Assembly: GCA_035286365.1 (NCBI GenBank)
Contig: DATHJZ010000143.1
Coordinates: forward strand, 1-13,806
Direction: 5' to 3'
DNA from: CADEED01 sp035286365
GTDB lineage: Bacteria; Pseudomonadota; Gammaproteobacteria; Steroidobacterales; Steroidobacteraceae
DNA length: 13,806 nucleotides
Shown one piece after another: positions 1 through 7,470 of the stretch (positions are counted from its first letter, which is position 1; each line of letters starts with the position of its first letter). Made by a program: the position numbers and the translations under genes. Below the pieces are notes generated by a model, which worked only from the letters and a program-made list of their open reading frames with translations, had not been told where the DNA came from and made no database searches.

Positions 1-100
1 ATGCGATAGGTGGACATGTTCGCGAGCGTGCTGCGTTTCCAGCGCAAGAGCTGCGGCCGATACTAACATTCCGGTAATCGGGAATTCGGGAGAGCGGCAG
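1..100. other. Left-edge region upstream of flippase, no convincing gene
   Basis: No coding region can be supported here. The flippase frame is open to the window edge, but before about position 92 its predicted residues are Cys-rich and its third codon positions are not G/C biased, unlike all real genes in the window. Two other + frames carry short open stretches ending in TAA at 64-66 and 75-77. One of them could be the tail of an upstream gene, but the frame ending at 66 is interrupted by TAG at 7-9. The stretch may also hold the promoter of block A; no clear -35/-10 pair is visible. Confidence 0.4.
89..92 (+). promoter_or_regulatory. Ribosome-binding site (GGAG) for a possible CTG start of the flippase
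   Basis: GGAG sits 8 bases before an in-frame CTG at 101-103. From that CTG onward the codons become strongly G/C-ending (17 of 19 up to the GTG at 158), and the encoded residues (LREIYQKFRAGLRAHTLAK) look like the cytoplasmic leader that precedes the first membrane helix in Wzx-type flippases. No comparable purine-rich site precedes the GTG at 158. Confidence 0.4.
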
Positions 101-157
101 CTGCGCGAGATCTATCAGAAGTTCAGGGCGGGCCTGCGGGCACACACGCTCGCCAAG

Positions 158-1561
158 GTGCTCGTGCAGGCCGTGTCGTGGCTCGGCACGGTGTACGTCC
201 TGCGAACGCTCGACGCGCACGCGGTCGGCCTGTTTGCCATCGCCTCGGTGGCGTTCGGCTACGCGTCGCTGATGTACGAAGGAAGCATGCTCGAGACGTT
301 GGTGCAGGAGCACCCGCAGTCGCGCGAGGAGCGGCGTTCGGTATTCAGCCTGCTGCTCGCGATGGGCGTGGGTTCCGCGGTCGTGCTCGCGGCGCTCGCC
401 GGCCCGATCGCGGCGCTGGCCGAAACTCCTGAAGTCGCGGCCATCATCGCCGTGCTCGCGGTCAGCCTGATCACCATCGCGCTCGGCATACTTCCGCACG
501 CGCGGCTGATTCACGACATGCGATTCGGTCCGCTCGCGGTCGTTTCGTCGGTGCAGGCACTGGTCTCGTCGGTGACGATGGTGCTCCTGGCGCGCTCAGG
601 CGCCGGCGCATGGTCGCTCGTCTGGAGCCAGGTGGCGGGCTCACTCGTGCGCACCATCATGCTCAACGTCGCGGTGCCGAGCCTGCACATCCCGACGCGT
701 GCGCTCTCGTATGCGCTGCGGTATCTACGCACGAGCACCATCTTGATCGCGGATGGGTTGCTGTTCCGCTGGTACACGTCGATCGATGTGTTTCTGCTCG
801 GGCGCTGGAGCGGCGCGGCGCAGCTCGGCCTGTTCAGTTTCGGTCAGCAGGTGGCGAACACGCCGCTCGAGAAGATCTCCACCGTGGTGAACGACGTGTC
901 GTTGCCGGCCTATGCGCGCCTCGCGGCCGATCGCAACGAGGCCGCCAGGCTCATGCTCGAGACCATGCGAACTCACGGCGCGATCGGGCTGCCCGTCTTC
1001 TGGGGCATCGCGAGCGTCGCGCTCACGGCGGTGCCGGTCATTTTCGGGGAGCAATGGATGCCCGCGGTGTTCCCGCTCGTGGCGATGGCGGTGGTCGCCC
1101 CGCTGCGTCTCATCGGCAGCGTCGAGACCCCCGCGATGACGGGAATCGGACGCGCCATGGTCTTGTTGCAGACCAAGTTCGTCATCGTGCCGGTGATGAC
1201 GGTCGCGCTGATCGCCGGTGCCTGGTGGGACGGTGTACGCGGAGTCTCGTTCGCGTGGCTGTGCGCGTTCCCGCCGGTGTATGCGCTCGCGTTCCGGCTG
1301 GTGTTGCGCGCGATCGGCTTGAGCTATGCGCAGGTGCTCGGTGTCCTGCGCGGACCCGCGATCGCGGCGGGCGTCATGAGCCTCGCCGTCGCGGGATTGC
1401 AGCACCTGGCGAACGCCGAGCTGCATGCGCCGCCGGCGGTCCAACTACTGGCGCTGATCGCCTGCGGCGCCGTGCTCTATCCGGCCGCCCTGTGGATCGC
1501 CGATCGACACGCATTCGACCTGCTGCGGCAACGCGCGCAGCTGCTGGTTTCGGGACATTGA
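158..1561 (+). CDS. Oligosaccharide flippase family protein (Wzx-like)
   Basis: Probable inner-membrane flippase that moves lipid-linked oligosaccharide units from the cytoplasmic to the periplasmic face. Counting from the GTG at 158 (467 aa), hydrophobic segments lie near residues 1-18, 24-40, 64-86, 93-115, 125-145, 150-170, 195-215, 275-297, 303-325, 338-356, 362-384, 396-414 and 428-447, as in the MATE/MVF-type polysaccharide exporters. The stretch GRWSGAAQLGLFSFGQQVAN near residues 216-235, followed by a conserved-looking PAYARL (250-255), fits the Polysacc_synt family. GTG 158 is the first usual start codon in frame, but it cuts into the first helix and lacks a ribosome-binding site. 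The CTG at 101, giving 486 aa, is a better biological candidate. The stop (TGA 1559-1561) shares one base with the ATG of the next gene. Family assignment is confident; the substrate is unknown. Confidence 0.88.
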   Translation: MLVQAVSWLGTVYVLRTLDAHAVGLFAIASVAFGYASLMYEGSMLETLVQEHPQSREERRSVFSLLLAMGVGSAVVLAALAGPIAALAETPEVAAIIAVLAVSLITIALGILPHARLIHDMRFGPLAVVSSVQALVSSVTMVLLARSGAGAWSLVWSQVAGSLVRTIMLNVAVPSLHIPTRALSYALRYLRTSTILIADGLLFRWYTSIDVFLLGRWSGAAQLGLFSFGQQVANTPLEKISTVVNDVSLPAYARLAADRNEAARLMLETMRTHGAIGLPVFWGIASVALTAVPVIFGEQWMPAVFPLVAMAVVAPLRLIGSVETPAMTGIGRAMVLLQTKFVIVPVMTVALIAGAWWDGVRGVSFAWLCAFPPVYALAFRLVLRAIGLSYAQVLGVLRGPAIAAGVMSLAVAGLQHLANAELHAPPAVQLLALIACGAVLYPAALWIADRHAFDLLRQRAQLLVSGH

Positions 1562-2679
1562 TGGCCGCGCTGCGCGTGCGCCGCTGGACGAACGAGGAAT
1601 TCCTCGCAGGCCGCGCGGCCTGGCAGCCGTTGCTCGCGCGCTCCGATGCCGACGCGCTCTTCATGTCGTGGGACTGGATCTGCGCCTGGTGGCGGCATCA
1701 TGGAGCGGCGTTGCGCGCGGAGCTGTGCGTGCTCGCGGTTTATTCGCACGACGGGGCGCTGTGCGGCATCGCGCCGTTTTATGGGCATCGCGCCGTGCAT
1801 CGCGGATTTGCGGCGGCGCGCCGCCTGGAGCTGCTCGGAAACACGTGGCGCGATTCCTCCGCCGTCTTCAGCGAGTATCTCGACGTCATCGCGCAGACCG
1901 GCCTGCGCGACGAGGTTTGCGCAGCGCTGAAGGACTGGCTGACCACGAACGCGGAGTGGGACGAACTGGTGTTGTGCAACCTGCGCGACGGCAGTGTTGC
2001 CGCGCAGCTCGCCGATAGTTTGAGTGACCTGGCGTACGTGCGCGGCGTCGAGTCGATGACCGGCTGGAGCATCGCGCTGCCCGAATCGTTCGATTCCTTC
2101 GTCGCGCGCCTGTCATCGAACACGCGGCGCAAGGTCGTGCATCAGCGTGAGAAGCTGGCCGGCGTCTCCTACGAGATCACGCGATCCGTGCAAAGACCGG
2201 CGGCGCTCGAGCGGCTCGACGCCTTCGTGACGCGGCGCTTCGGCGCACCCGCCGGCAACGATGCAAGGACACGCGCGCGTTTCCATGCCGATCTCGTCGA
2301 GCACTGGACGAACGCGGATGCGGTACACCTCACGGAATTGCGCGCGGGCGGAAACTGCGTCTCGGTGATGCTCAACGTGCGGGTTGGCGGGACCGAGTAC
2401 TACCTGCAGTCCGGATTCGACGAGGCGCATGCGCGCGGTCTTTCTCCGGGGCTCCTGCACCTGGGGTATGCGATCGAGGCGGCGTGCCGCGATGGCATCC
2501 GGCGCTTCGACTTTCTCGCCGGACGTGGACTCCATCGCGACTACAAGCAGGATTTCGCGGCCGAAAGCGCGCCGCTTCATACCCTGCACGTCGTGCGCAA
2601 GCCGTGGCTGCGCGCCCTGTTTCGAAGCGTCGATTTCCTGCGCGGACGGACTTCACACAAGGCGCGGCCCGGGGACTGA
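1561..2679 (+). CDS. GNAT-family acyltransferase, FemAB/CelD (BcsL)-like
   Basis: A 372-aa cytoplasmic protein likely to transfer an acyl or aminoacyl group to a sugar or lipid-linked intermediate. The C-terminal half carries the Acetyltransf_6 pattern: a basic SNTRRKVVHQREKL segment (residues 186-199), then a YYLQSGFDEAHARGLSPGLL strand-loop (280-299) and a closing RRFDFLAG...DYKQDF motif (314-332). These are typical of FemAB-like and cellulose-associated CelD/BcsL proteins. FemAB-related proteins recur in exosortase-linked EPS loci, but I cannot say this is that exact subfamily. The ATG overlaps the flippase stop as TGATG, with GGGA at 1552-1555 as a plausible ribosome-binding site, so the two are probably translated together. 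No signal peptide or membrane segment is seen. The acceptor and donor are unknown. Confidence 0.82.
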   Translation: MAALRVRRWTNEEFLAGRAAWQPLLARSDADALFMSWDWICAWWRHHGAALRAELCVLAVYSHDGALCGIAPFYGHRAVHRGFAAARRLELLGNTWRDSSAVFSEYLDVIAQTGLRDEVCAALKDWLTTNAEWDELVLCNLRDGSVAAQLADSLSDLAYVRGVESMTGWSIALPESFDSFVARLSSNTRRKVVHQREKLAGVSYEITRSVQRPAALERLDAFVTRRFGAPAGNDARTRARFHADLVEHWTNADAVHLTELRAGGNCVSVMLNVRVGGTEYYLQSGFDEAHARGLSPGLLHLGYAIEAACRDGIRRFDFLAGRGLHRDYKQDFAAESAPLHTLHVVRKPWLRALFRSVDFLRGRTSHKARPGD

Positions 2680-2781
2680 TTTCTTGATTTCCGGCCAGCC
2701 TTATCGATTAGTCTTGCCGCCAACGAAAAAGGGATGGATGTCCGACCACGCGGCGCCAGTCCCCCAATAGCCCGAATATTC
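2680..2781 (+). promoter_or_regulatory. 102-bp spacer that may carry the block B promoter
   Basis: The spacer is more A/T-rich than the surrounding genes and is one of only two sizeable gaps in the window. A TTGATT at 2684-2689 is followed 17 bases later by ATTAGT (2707-2712), a weak sigma-70-like pair. AAGGG at 2729-2733 precedes a ten-codon open frame (2738-2770). No sigma-54 (GG-N10-GC) site and no strong terminator hairpin is evident. The promoter assignment is tentative. Confidence 0.25.
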
Positions 2782-4005
2782 ATGCGCATTCTGCTGCTCA
2801 CACACCGCCTGCCGTACCCGCCTAACAAGGGTGACAAGATCCGCACGTTCAACGTGCTCGAGCACCTGGCGCGGCGCCACGAAGTTTTCCTGGCGTGCCC
2901 GGTCGACGATCCGGCGGACCTGGCCTACGTACCCGAGCTCGAACGCCGTTGTGCCCGCGTACTGACCGCGCGCATCGACGGGCGATCCAAGGCGTTCTCG
3001 GGCCTGCAGGCGTTGCTCACCGGCACCTCGATCACCGTGCGTCACTTTCACGACGCCGGGCTGCAGCGGCGCATCGACGAATTGCTGGACTCGCAGGAGA
3101 TCGATGCCATCTTCTGTTTCTCGTCCGCGATGGCCGAATATTTCTTCCGGTCGCGGCATCGCACCGGGAAGCTGGGCCGGGCATTGCGTCTCATGGATCT
3201 GATCGACGTTGACTCGTACAAGTGGCGCCAGTACGTGGAGCGCACCCGCGCGCCCCGAAGCTGGATCTACTCCTATGAAGCAGGACGGCTCGCCGACTAC
3301 GAGCGCCGCATCGCGAGCGGCTTCGATCACCTGTTCCTCGTCAGCGCGCAGGAGCGCGAATACATGCCCGCCGGTGCGCGCCTCGATCACCTCCAGGCAT
3401 TGTCGAACGGCGTTGATCTTGCCTATTTCACGCCGCGAGCGCGCGAGCGCAGCGGCCCGCCAACGCTGGTGTTCACGGGCGTCATGGATTACTGGCCGAA
3501 CGTGCAGGGGGTGCAATGGTTCGCCGATGCCGTCCTGCCACGCATCCGCGCCGCGCTCCCCGAGGTGCGATTCGTCATCGTCGGCTCGAAACCCACCGAA
3601 GCGGTAGTCAGCCTGAAACAGCGCCCGGGTATCGAGGTCACGGGATTCGTGGACGACGTGCGCGTGTACGTAGCCGACGCGGCCCTGTGTGTCGTGCCGC
3701 TCAAGATCGCGCGCGGCTTGCAGAACAAGGTGCTCGAGGCGATGGCCATGGGAAAAGCGGTGGTCTGCACGTCGCAGGCGCTGGAAGGTATTCGCGCCGG
3801 CAACGGCATCGAGGTTGTCGTCGCGGACGAGGAGGCCGACTTCGCCGCGCAGGTCGTCAGCCTGTTGGAGCAGCCCGAACGCGCCGCGGAAATCGGCCGC
3901 CAGGCGCGCCGCTGCATGGAGCGCAGCTATTCATGGGAAGCCAATCTGCGCCAGCTCGACACGTTGCTGGATTCGCCGCTGGCGCCGGTCGGAGTGAATT
4001 CGTGA
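2782..4005 (+). CDS. Glycosyltransferase, PEP-CTERM/EpsH1 (exosortase) system-associated type
   Basis: A 407-aa GT-B fold sugar transferase acting in the cytoplasm on a nucleotide sugar and a lipid-linked acceptor. The opening MRILLLTHRLPYPPNKGDKI is the signature start of the family modelled as TIGR03087 (sugar transferase, PEP-CTERM/EpsH1 system associated), which is why ATG 2782 is preferred over ATG 2734. Further family-like motifs are DVDSYKW (142-148), SNGVD (208-212), GVMDYWPN (233-240) and RGLQNKVLEAMAMGK (311-325). The usual GT4 EX7E pair is reduced to its second Glu (E319); position 311 is Arg. No good ribosome-binding site precedes 2782. The stop overlaps the GTG start of the lyase-like gene by four bases. 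The link to an exosortase system is inferred from family knowledge; no exosortase is in the window. Confidence 0.87.
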   Translation: MRILLLTHRLPYPPNKGDKIRTFNVLEHLARRHEVFLACPVDDPADLAYVPELERRCARVLTARIDGRSKAFSGLQALLTGTSITVRHFHDAGLQRRIDELLDSQEIDAIFCFSSAMAEYFFRSRHRTGKLGRALRLMDLIDVDSYKWRQYVERTRAPRSWIYSYEAGRLADYERRIASGFDHLFLVSAQEREYMPAGARLDHLQALSNGVDLAYFTPRARERSGPPTLVFTGVMDYWPNVQGVQWFADAVLPRIRAALPEVRFVIVGSKPTEAVVSLKQRPGIEVTGFVDDVRVYVADAALCVVPLKIARGLQNKVLEAMAMGKAVVCTSQALEGIRAGNGIEVVVADEEADFAAQVVSLLEQPERAAEIGRQARRCMERSYSWEANLRQLDTLLDSPLAPVGVNS

Positions 4006-6584
4006 AGTCCCTGGCGACCATCACTACGCGCGAGCCCATCGGGGTAGTTCGGTCGGACGAGCCGATCCGGATTGGGGTGCCGCTGGCGCGCGGCGCCGTG
4101 ATCGAGACGGCTGATGTCGCGCTGTTCGATGGCAGCGACCGCGCCCTCGCGGCGCAATTCACCGCGCTCGCACACTGGCCGGATCGCAGCATCAAGTGGC
4201 TGCTCGTCGACGCGCTGGTGGACAGCGGCGCGAATGCCGAGCAGCGTTTCGCGCTGCGCAGCACGAATGCGCGCACGAGCGGCCCGAAAATCGGGGTGCA
4301 GGAGTTGAACGATCGCCTGGTGCTCGACACCGGCGCCGCGGTGTTCGAAGTGCCGCGAGCGGGCGGCGAGGTTTTCGCCTCGGTCACGATCGACGGCACC
4401 GCCGCTCTCGCGCGCGGCATGAGCGTGCACGCGAGCGGCGCGGGCGGCTCCCGGATGGCGGTGCGCCTTGCGCGGGCACACATCGAAGAACGCGGCGATT
4501 TGCGGACCTCCGTGCTCTGCGCGGGCACGGTCGAGGCGGGTGGCCGCGAGATCGCGCGGCTTTCGTTGCGGCTGATCTTCGTGCAGGGCTCGGCGGTCTT
4601 GAGGATCGAGTGCGAGCTGTGGAATCCGCGCGCCGCGCGCCACGTCGGCGGTCTGTGGGATCTGGGCGATCCCGGCTCCGTCGCCATCCAGGATCTATCC
4701 CTCGAATTGCGCCCGGCGCGCGCAGTGCAGCGGCTCGCGTGGCAGTCGGCTCCGGGAGCCTGGCGCGAAGCAGCCGCTTCCGCCTGGTCTGTCTACCAGG
4801 ATTCGAGTGGCGGCGAGCAATGGAACTCGCCTAACCACCTCGATGCAAAGGGCAAGTCGACCGTGTCGTTCCGCGGTTTTCGCGTGCAGGGAGCGGACGG
4901 TGCGCTGCTCGAGCAGGGCGAACGCGCCAGTCCCGCGCTGCGGGTGTCGGGCGACGGCGGCTGGATCTGCGCGAGCGTCGAAAAATTCTGGCAGAACTTT
5001 CCGAAGGCGCTGCGGTTCCGCGACGGCATCCTCGGCGTGGGCCTCCTGCCGGCAGAATGTGCCGCCGGCTTCGAGCTGCAGGGCGGCGAGAAGAAGCGCC
5101 ACACGGTGCTCATCGAATTCGGCCGCGACGGCGAACCGCGCGGCCTCGCGGCACTGCATGCGCCGCTCGCCCTGGCGCTCGATCCGCACGAGGCGGCCGC
5201 GACCGGTGCGATCGGCTATCTACTCCCCGCGACCGAGGATCGCAACGCGGAGTACCTGCGTTACGTCGGTTCGCTGGTCGAGGGCGCTCATTCCGTCGTC
5301 GCGAAGCGCGAGATCATCGACGAATACGGCTGGCGCAATTTCGGCGACCTGTACGCCGACCACGAAGCGGTTCATCACAAAGGCGACGCGCCGTTCATCT
5401 CCCACTACAACAACCAGTACGATTTCGTTTACGGCGCCGGCATGCACTTCCTGCGCACGGGCGAGGCGCGCTGGCGGGAACTGATGGTCGACGCCGCGCG
5501 GCACCTGATCGACATCGACATCTATCACACGAACGAAGACAAGGCGGGGTTCAGCGGCGGGCTGTTCTGGCACACCGATCACTATCAACCCGCGGCGACC
5601 TGCACGCATCGCACGTACAGCCGTGCCAACGCGAACGGACCGTACGGCGGCGGACCCAGCAACGAACACAACTACACCTCGGGCCTGCTGCAGTACTACT
5701 ACCTGACGGGCGATCGCGAAGCGGCGGGCGCCATCGTCGAGCTGGCCGACTGGGTGATCGCCATGGACGACGGCGCGCGCACGTTGTTCGGATTCATCGA
5801 CGATGGTCCGACCGGCCTTGCCAGCAAGAGTCGCGATGCGGACTTTCACAAACCCGGGCGCGGCGCGGGCAATTCCATCAACGCATTGCTGGATGCGTAT
5901 GCCGTCTCGCGGCAGCGCCGTTATCTCAAATTCGCGGAGCAGCTGATAGAGCGCGTCATCCATCCGCACGACGATGTCGCGGCGCTCGGCCTCGATCAGC
6001 CTGAGACCCGCTGGTCGTACGTCGTGTTCCTGCAGGTGCTCGGCAAGTATCTCGACCGGAAACTCGAGTGGGGCGAGACCGACTATCTATTCTGGTATGC
6101 GCGCGCCGGGCTCCTGACCTACGCGCGCTGGATGCTCGCGCACGAGCAGCCGTATCGCGACGTGCTGCACAAGGTCGAGCTGCCGACCGAAACCTGGCCG
6201 GCGCACGACATCCGCAAGAGCCACGTCTTCCACCTGGCCGCACGGTTTGCGCCCGCGCAGGAGCGCGAACAGTTCAGTGCGCGGGCCGCGTTCTATTTCG
6301 AGCGCTGCCTCACCGACCTCATGTCTTTCCCGACGGCGTATGTCACCCGGCCGCAGGTGATCCTCTCCGTGTACGGCGTCGTCCACGGCTACTACCGCAA
6401 CGATCCGCACTACGCGTCGCTGCCGCCTGTGCCGGACCACGATTTCGGCGCGCCCGTGCCTTTCGAGCCGCAAGGCGCTCGACTCAAGAGCGCCTTGCGC
6501 CGTAAGGTGTCGGCGACGAAGAGCGAGTTCGGGCGACTGGTGCGCGACCGCATGCGCGGCATGCTGGCGCGCCTCCGGCGCTGA
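4002..6584 (+). CDS. PcRGLX/YetA-like (exo-rhamnogalacturonan lyase-like, PL26-type) protein
   Basis: An 860-aa protein resembling the PcRGLX/YetA family, whose fungal founder is an exo-acting rhamnogalacturonan lyase. The N-terminal part (about residues 10-95) has the RIFT-barrel-like pattern, including HWPDRSIKWLLVDA (58-71). A beta-rich middle extends to about 420. An alpha/alpha-barrel-like part follows with YGWRNFGDLYADHE (442-455), HYNNQYDFVYG (468-478), HTDHYQP (524-530), GPSNEHNYTSGLLQYYYLTG (551-570), GRGAGNSINALLDAY (619-633) and ETWPAHDIRKSHVF (730-743). The GTG start at 4002 forms a GTGA overlap with the previous stop and has GGAG at 3991-3994, seven bases upstream. There is no signal peptide, so the protein is predicted cytoplasmic unless targeted otherwise. 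The last 35 residues hold 13 Arg/Lys. It might cleave or edit polysaccharide intermediates. Catalytic activity and substrate are not shown by the sequence. Confidence 0.75.
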   Translation: MKSLATITTREPIGVVRSDEPIRIGVPLARGAVIETADVALFDGSDRALAAQFTALAHWPDRSIKWLLVDALVDSGANAEQRFALRSTNARTSGPKIGVQELNDRLVLDTGAAVFEVPRAGGEVFASVTIDGTAALARGMSVHASGAGGSRMAVRLARAHIEERGDLRTSVLCAGTVEAGGREIARLSLRLIFVQGSAVLRIECELWNPRAARHVGGLWDLGDPGSVAIQDLSLELRPARAVQRLAWQSAPGAWREAAASAWSVYQDSSGGEQWNSPNHLDAKGKSTVSFRGFRVQGADGALLEQGERASPALRVSGDGGWICASVEKFWQNFPKALRFRDGILGVGLLPAECAAGFELQGGEKKRHTVLIEFGRDGEPRGLAALHAPLALALDPHEAAATGAIGYLLPATEDRNAEYLRYVGSLVEGAHSVVAKREIIDEYGWRNFGDLYADHEAVHHKGDAPFISHYNNQYDFVYGAGMHFLRTGEARWRELMVDAARHLIDIDIYHTNEDKAGFSGGLFWHTDHYQPAATCTHRTYSRANANGPYGGGPSNEHNYTSGLLQYYYLTGDREAAGAIVELADWVIAMDDGARTLFGFIDDGPTGLASKSRDADFHKPGRGAGNSINALLDAYAVSRQRRYLKFAEQLIERVIHPHDDVAALGLDQPETRWSYVVFLQVLGKYLDRKLEWGETDYLFWYARAGLLTYARWMLAHEQPYRDVLHKVELPTETWPAHDIRKSHVFHLAARFAPAQEREQFSARAAFYFERCLTDLMSFPTAYVTRPQVILSVYGVVHGYYRNDPHYASLPPVPDHDFGAPVPFEPQGARLKSALRRKVSATKSEFGRLVRDRMRGMLARLRR

Positions 6585-6601
6585 CGCGCGAGCGAAGCAA
6601 C

Positions 6602-7231
6602 ATGAACGCGACCGTTGACGAAACCAGCGCGCCCAAAGGCAAACCCCGTGGCAGCGTTTTGCGGCGCGCGCTGAAGGCCGTGGTGTTCGCGCTGGCCGCG
6701 GTGCTGGTATCGCCGCTCATTCTCTTGAGCTGGATCGAATCCGCCATCACGCGGGGTGAGGGTGTCTTCCTCACCTGCGCGCAACTGCTCGCGCTCATGC
6801 CCGGACCGCCCGGCGCAAAACTGCGCGGCGCGTTCTATTGCGCGACGCTCGAGCGTTGCAGCTGGGAGACGCACATCGGTTTTGGATCGGTGTTCACGCA
6901 CCGCGGCGCAACCCTTGCGGCCAACGTGTCGATGGGCGCGTATTGCGTGATCGGGCACGCCAATCTCGGACCCGGCGTGATGATGGGCAGTCGCGTCAGC
7001 ATCCCGAGCGGCAAGCGGCAGCACTTCGGCGAAGAAGGCGGCATCGTCGCGGAAGTGCGTTATGACACGGTGAGCGTCGGCGCGGGCTGCTGGATCGGGG
7101 AGGCGGCCTGCCTGCTCGCGGACGTAGGCGAGAGCTGCATCGTCTCGGCCGGTGCCGTCGTCGTAAAGGCCATGCCCGCCCGCAGCGTGATCGGGGGCAA
7201 CCCCGCGCAGGTGCTCCGAACGCTTGCCTGA
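6602..7231 (+). CDS. Membrane-anchored left-handed beta-helix (hexapeptide) acyltransferase
   Basis: A 209-aa member of the LbH acetyltransferase superfamily (WcaF/serine-acetyltransferase-like), likely to O- or N-acetylate a sugar during polysaccharide assembly. After a basic N-terminal stretch, residues about 25-44 form a hydrophobic helix expected to hold the enzyme at the inner membrane. From about residue 90 the sequence shows repeating beta-helix coils (IGFGSVF, LAANVSMGAYCVIGHANLG, VSVGAGCWIGEAACL). A conserved-looking IPSGKRQH loop lies at 134-141, and the ending with GGNPAQVLR (198-206) is typical of the fold. It starts 17 bases after the lyase-like gene and probably shares its transcript; the ribosome-binding site is weak. 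The acceptor is unknown. Confidence 0.85.
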   Translation: MNATVDETSAPKGKPRGSVLRRALKAVVFALAAVLVSPLILLSWIESAITRGEGVFLTCAQLLALMPGPPGAKLRGAFYCATLERCSWETHIGFGSVFTHRGATLAANVSMGAYCVIGHANLGPGVMMGSRVSIPSGKRQHFGEEGGIVAEVRYDTVSVGAGCWIGEAACLLADVGESCIVSAGAVVVKAMPARSVIGGNPAQVLRTLA

Positions 7232-7470
7232 GGGCGGCAAAACGCGTCCTATGGCTTGGGTTCCGGCCCGCCCCGAAACGCTCGCTGTGAAACGCCCAAG
7301 TTTCGGAATCTGCTTCGTTTTTTATGGGAATCCGACCGCAGGGATGGGCCGAGTTCACGAATCCGAGCGCCCCTGGGGTCAGGGGGATGGCGCCCGCGGG
7401 CCAGAACCGGCATTTATGCGGGCTTGTGGAAGCAGGGCACCAAGGTCTGGATGCCCGCAGGGAGTTTTTT
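7232..7470 (+). promoter_or_regulatory. 239-bp gene-free leader before block C, with alternative hairpins
   Basis: This is the longest gene-free stretch in the window. CCGAAAC (7273-7279) can pair with GTTTCGG (7300-7306) around a 20-base loop. A second GAAAC (7289-7293) can instead pair with GTTTC (7300-7304) around a 6-base loop, so the two foldings exclude each other. A run of six T (7318-7323) follows 11 bases after the 3' arm. This could be a weak terminator after block B or a leader control element for block C. Third-position bias across the open frame here is clearly weaker than in real genes. No confident promoter hexamers were found. Confidence 0.35.
7459..7464 (+). promoter_or_regulatory. 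Ribosome-binding site (AGGGAG) for the TTG start at 7471
   Basis: AGGGAG is followed by six T and then TTG at 7471-7473, an ideal spacing of 6 bases. This decides the start of the next gene, since the in-frame ATG codons upstream (7324, 7387) lack such a site and the residues they would add do not look like protein. The T tract between this site and the start codon is eight long (7465-7472), including the first two bases of TTG. Confidence 0.6.

Noticed and set aside
10..66. Short + frame (GTG 10 to TAA 66) with G/C-ending codons
   Set aside because: Only 18 codons, bounded on the left by TAG at 7-9, with no ribosome-binding site visible; too little to support a gene.
1..69. Possible divergent minus-strand gene start (ATG at 69 reading leftward)
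   Set aside because: Only 23 codons are visible, with no clear ribosome-binding site and no recognisable residues.
2734..2781. Upstream in-frame ATG (2734) as start of the exosortase-associated transferase
   Set aside because: AAGGG abuts this ATG with no spacing, and the 16 added residues precede the family's characteristic MRILLLTHRLP opening.
2701..3516. Antisense open frame (271 codons) opposite the transferase at 2782
   Set aside because: It has no recognisable domain, and the + strand gene carries unmistakable family motifs across the same bases.
7392..7401. Perfect 10-base palindrome GCCCGCGGGC
   Set aside because: Short GC palindromes are common in DNA of this composition; no second copy or spacing suggests an operator.
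7324..7470. In-frame ATG codons at 7324 and 7387 as start of the TuaH-like transferase
   Set aside because: There is no ribosome-binding site, third-position bias is much weaker, and the added residues look non-protein-like; TTG 7471 has an ideal site.
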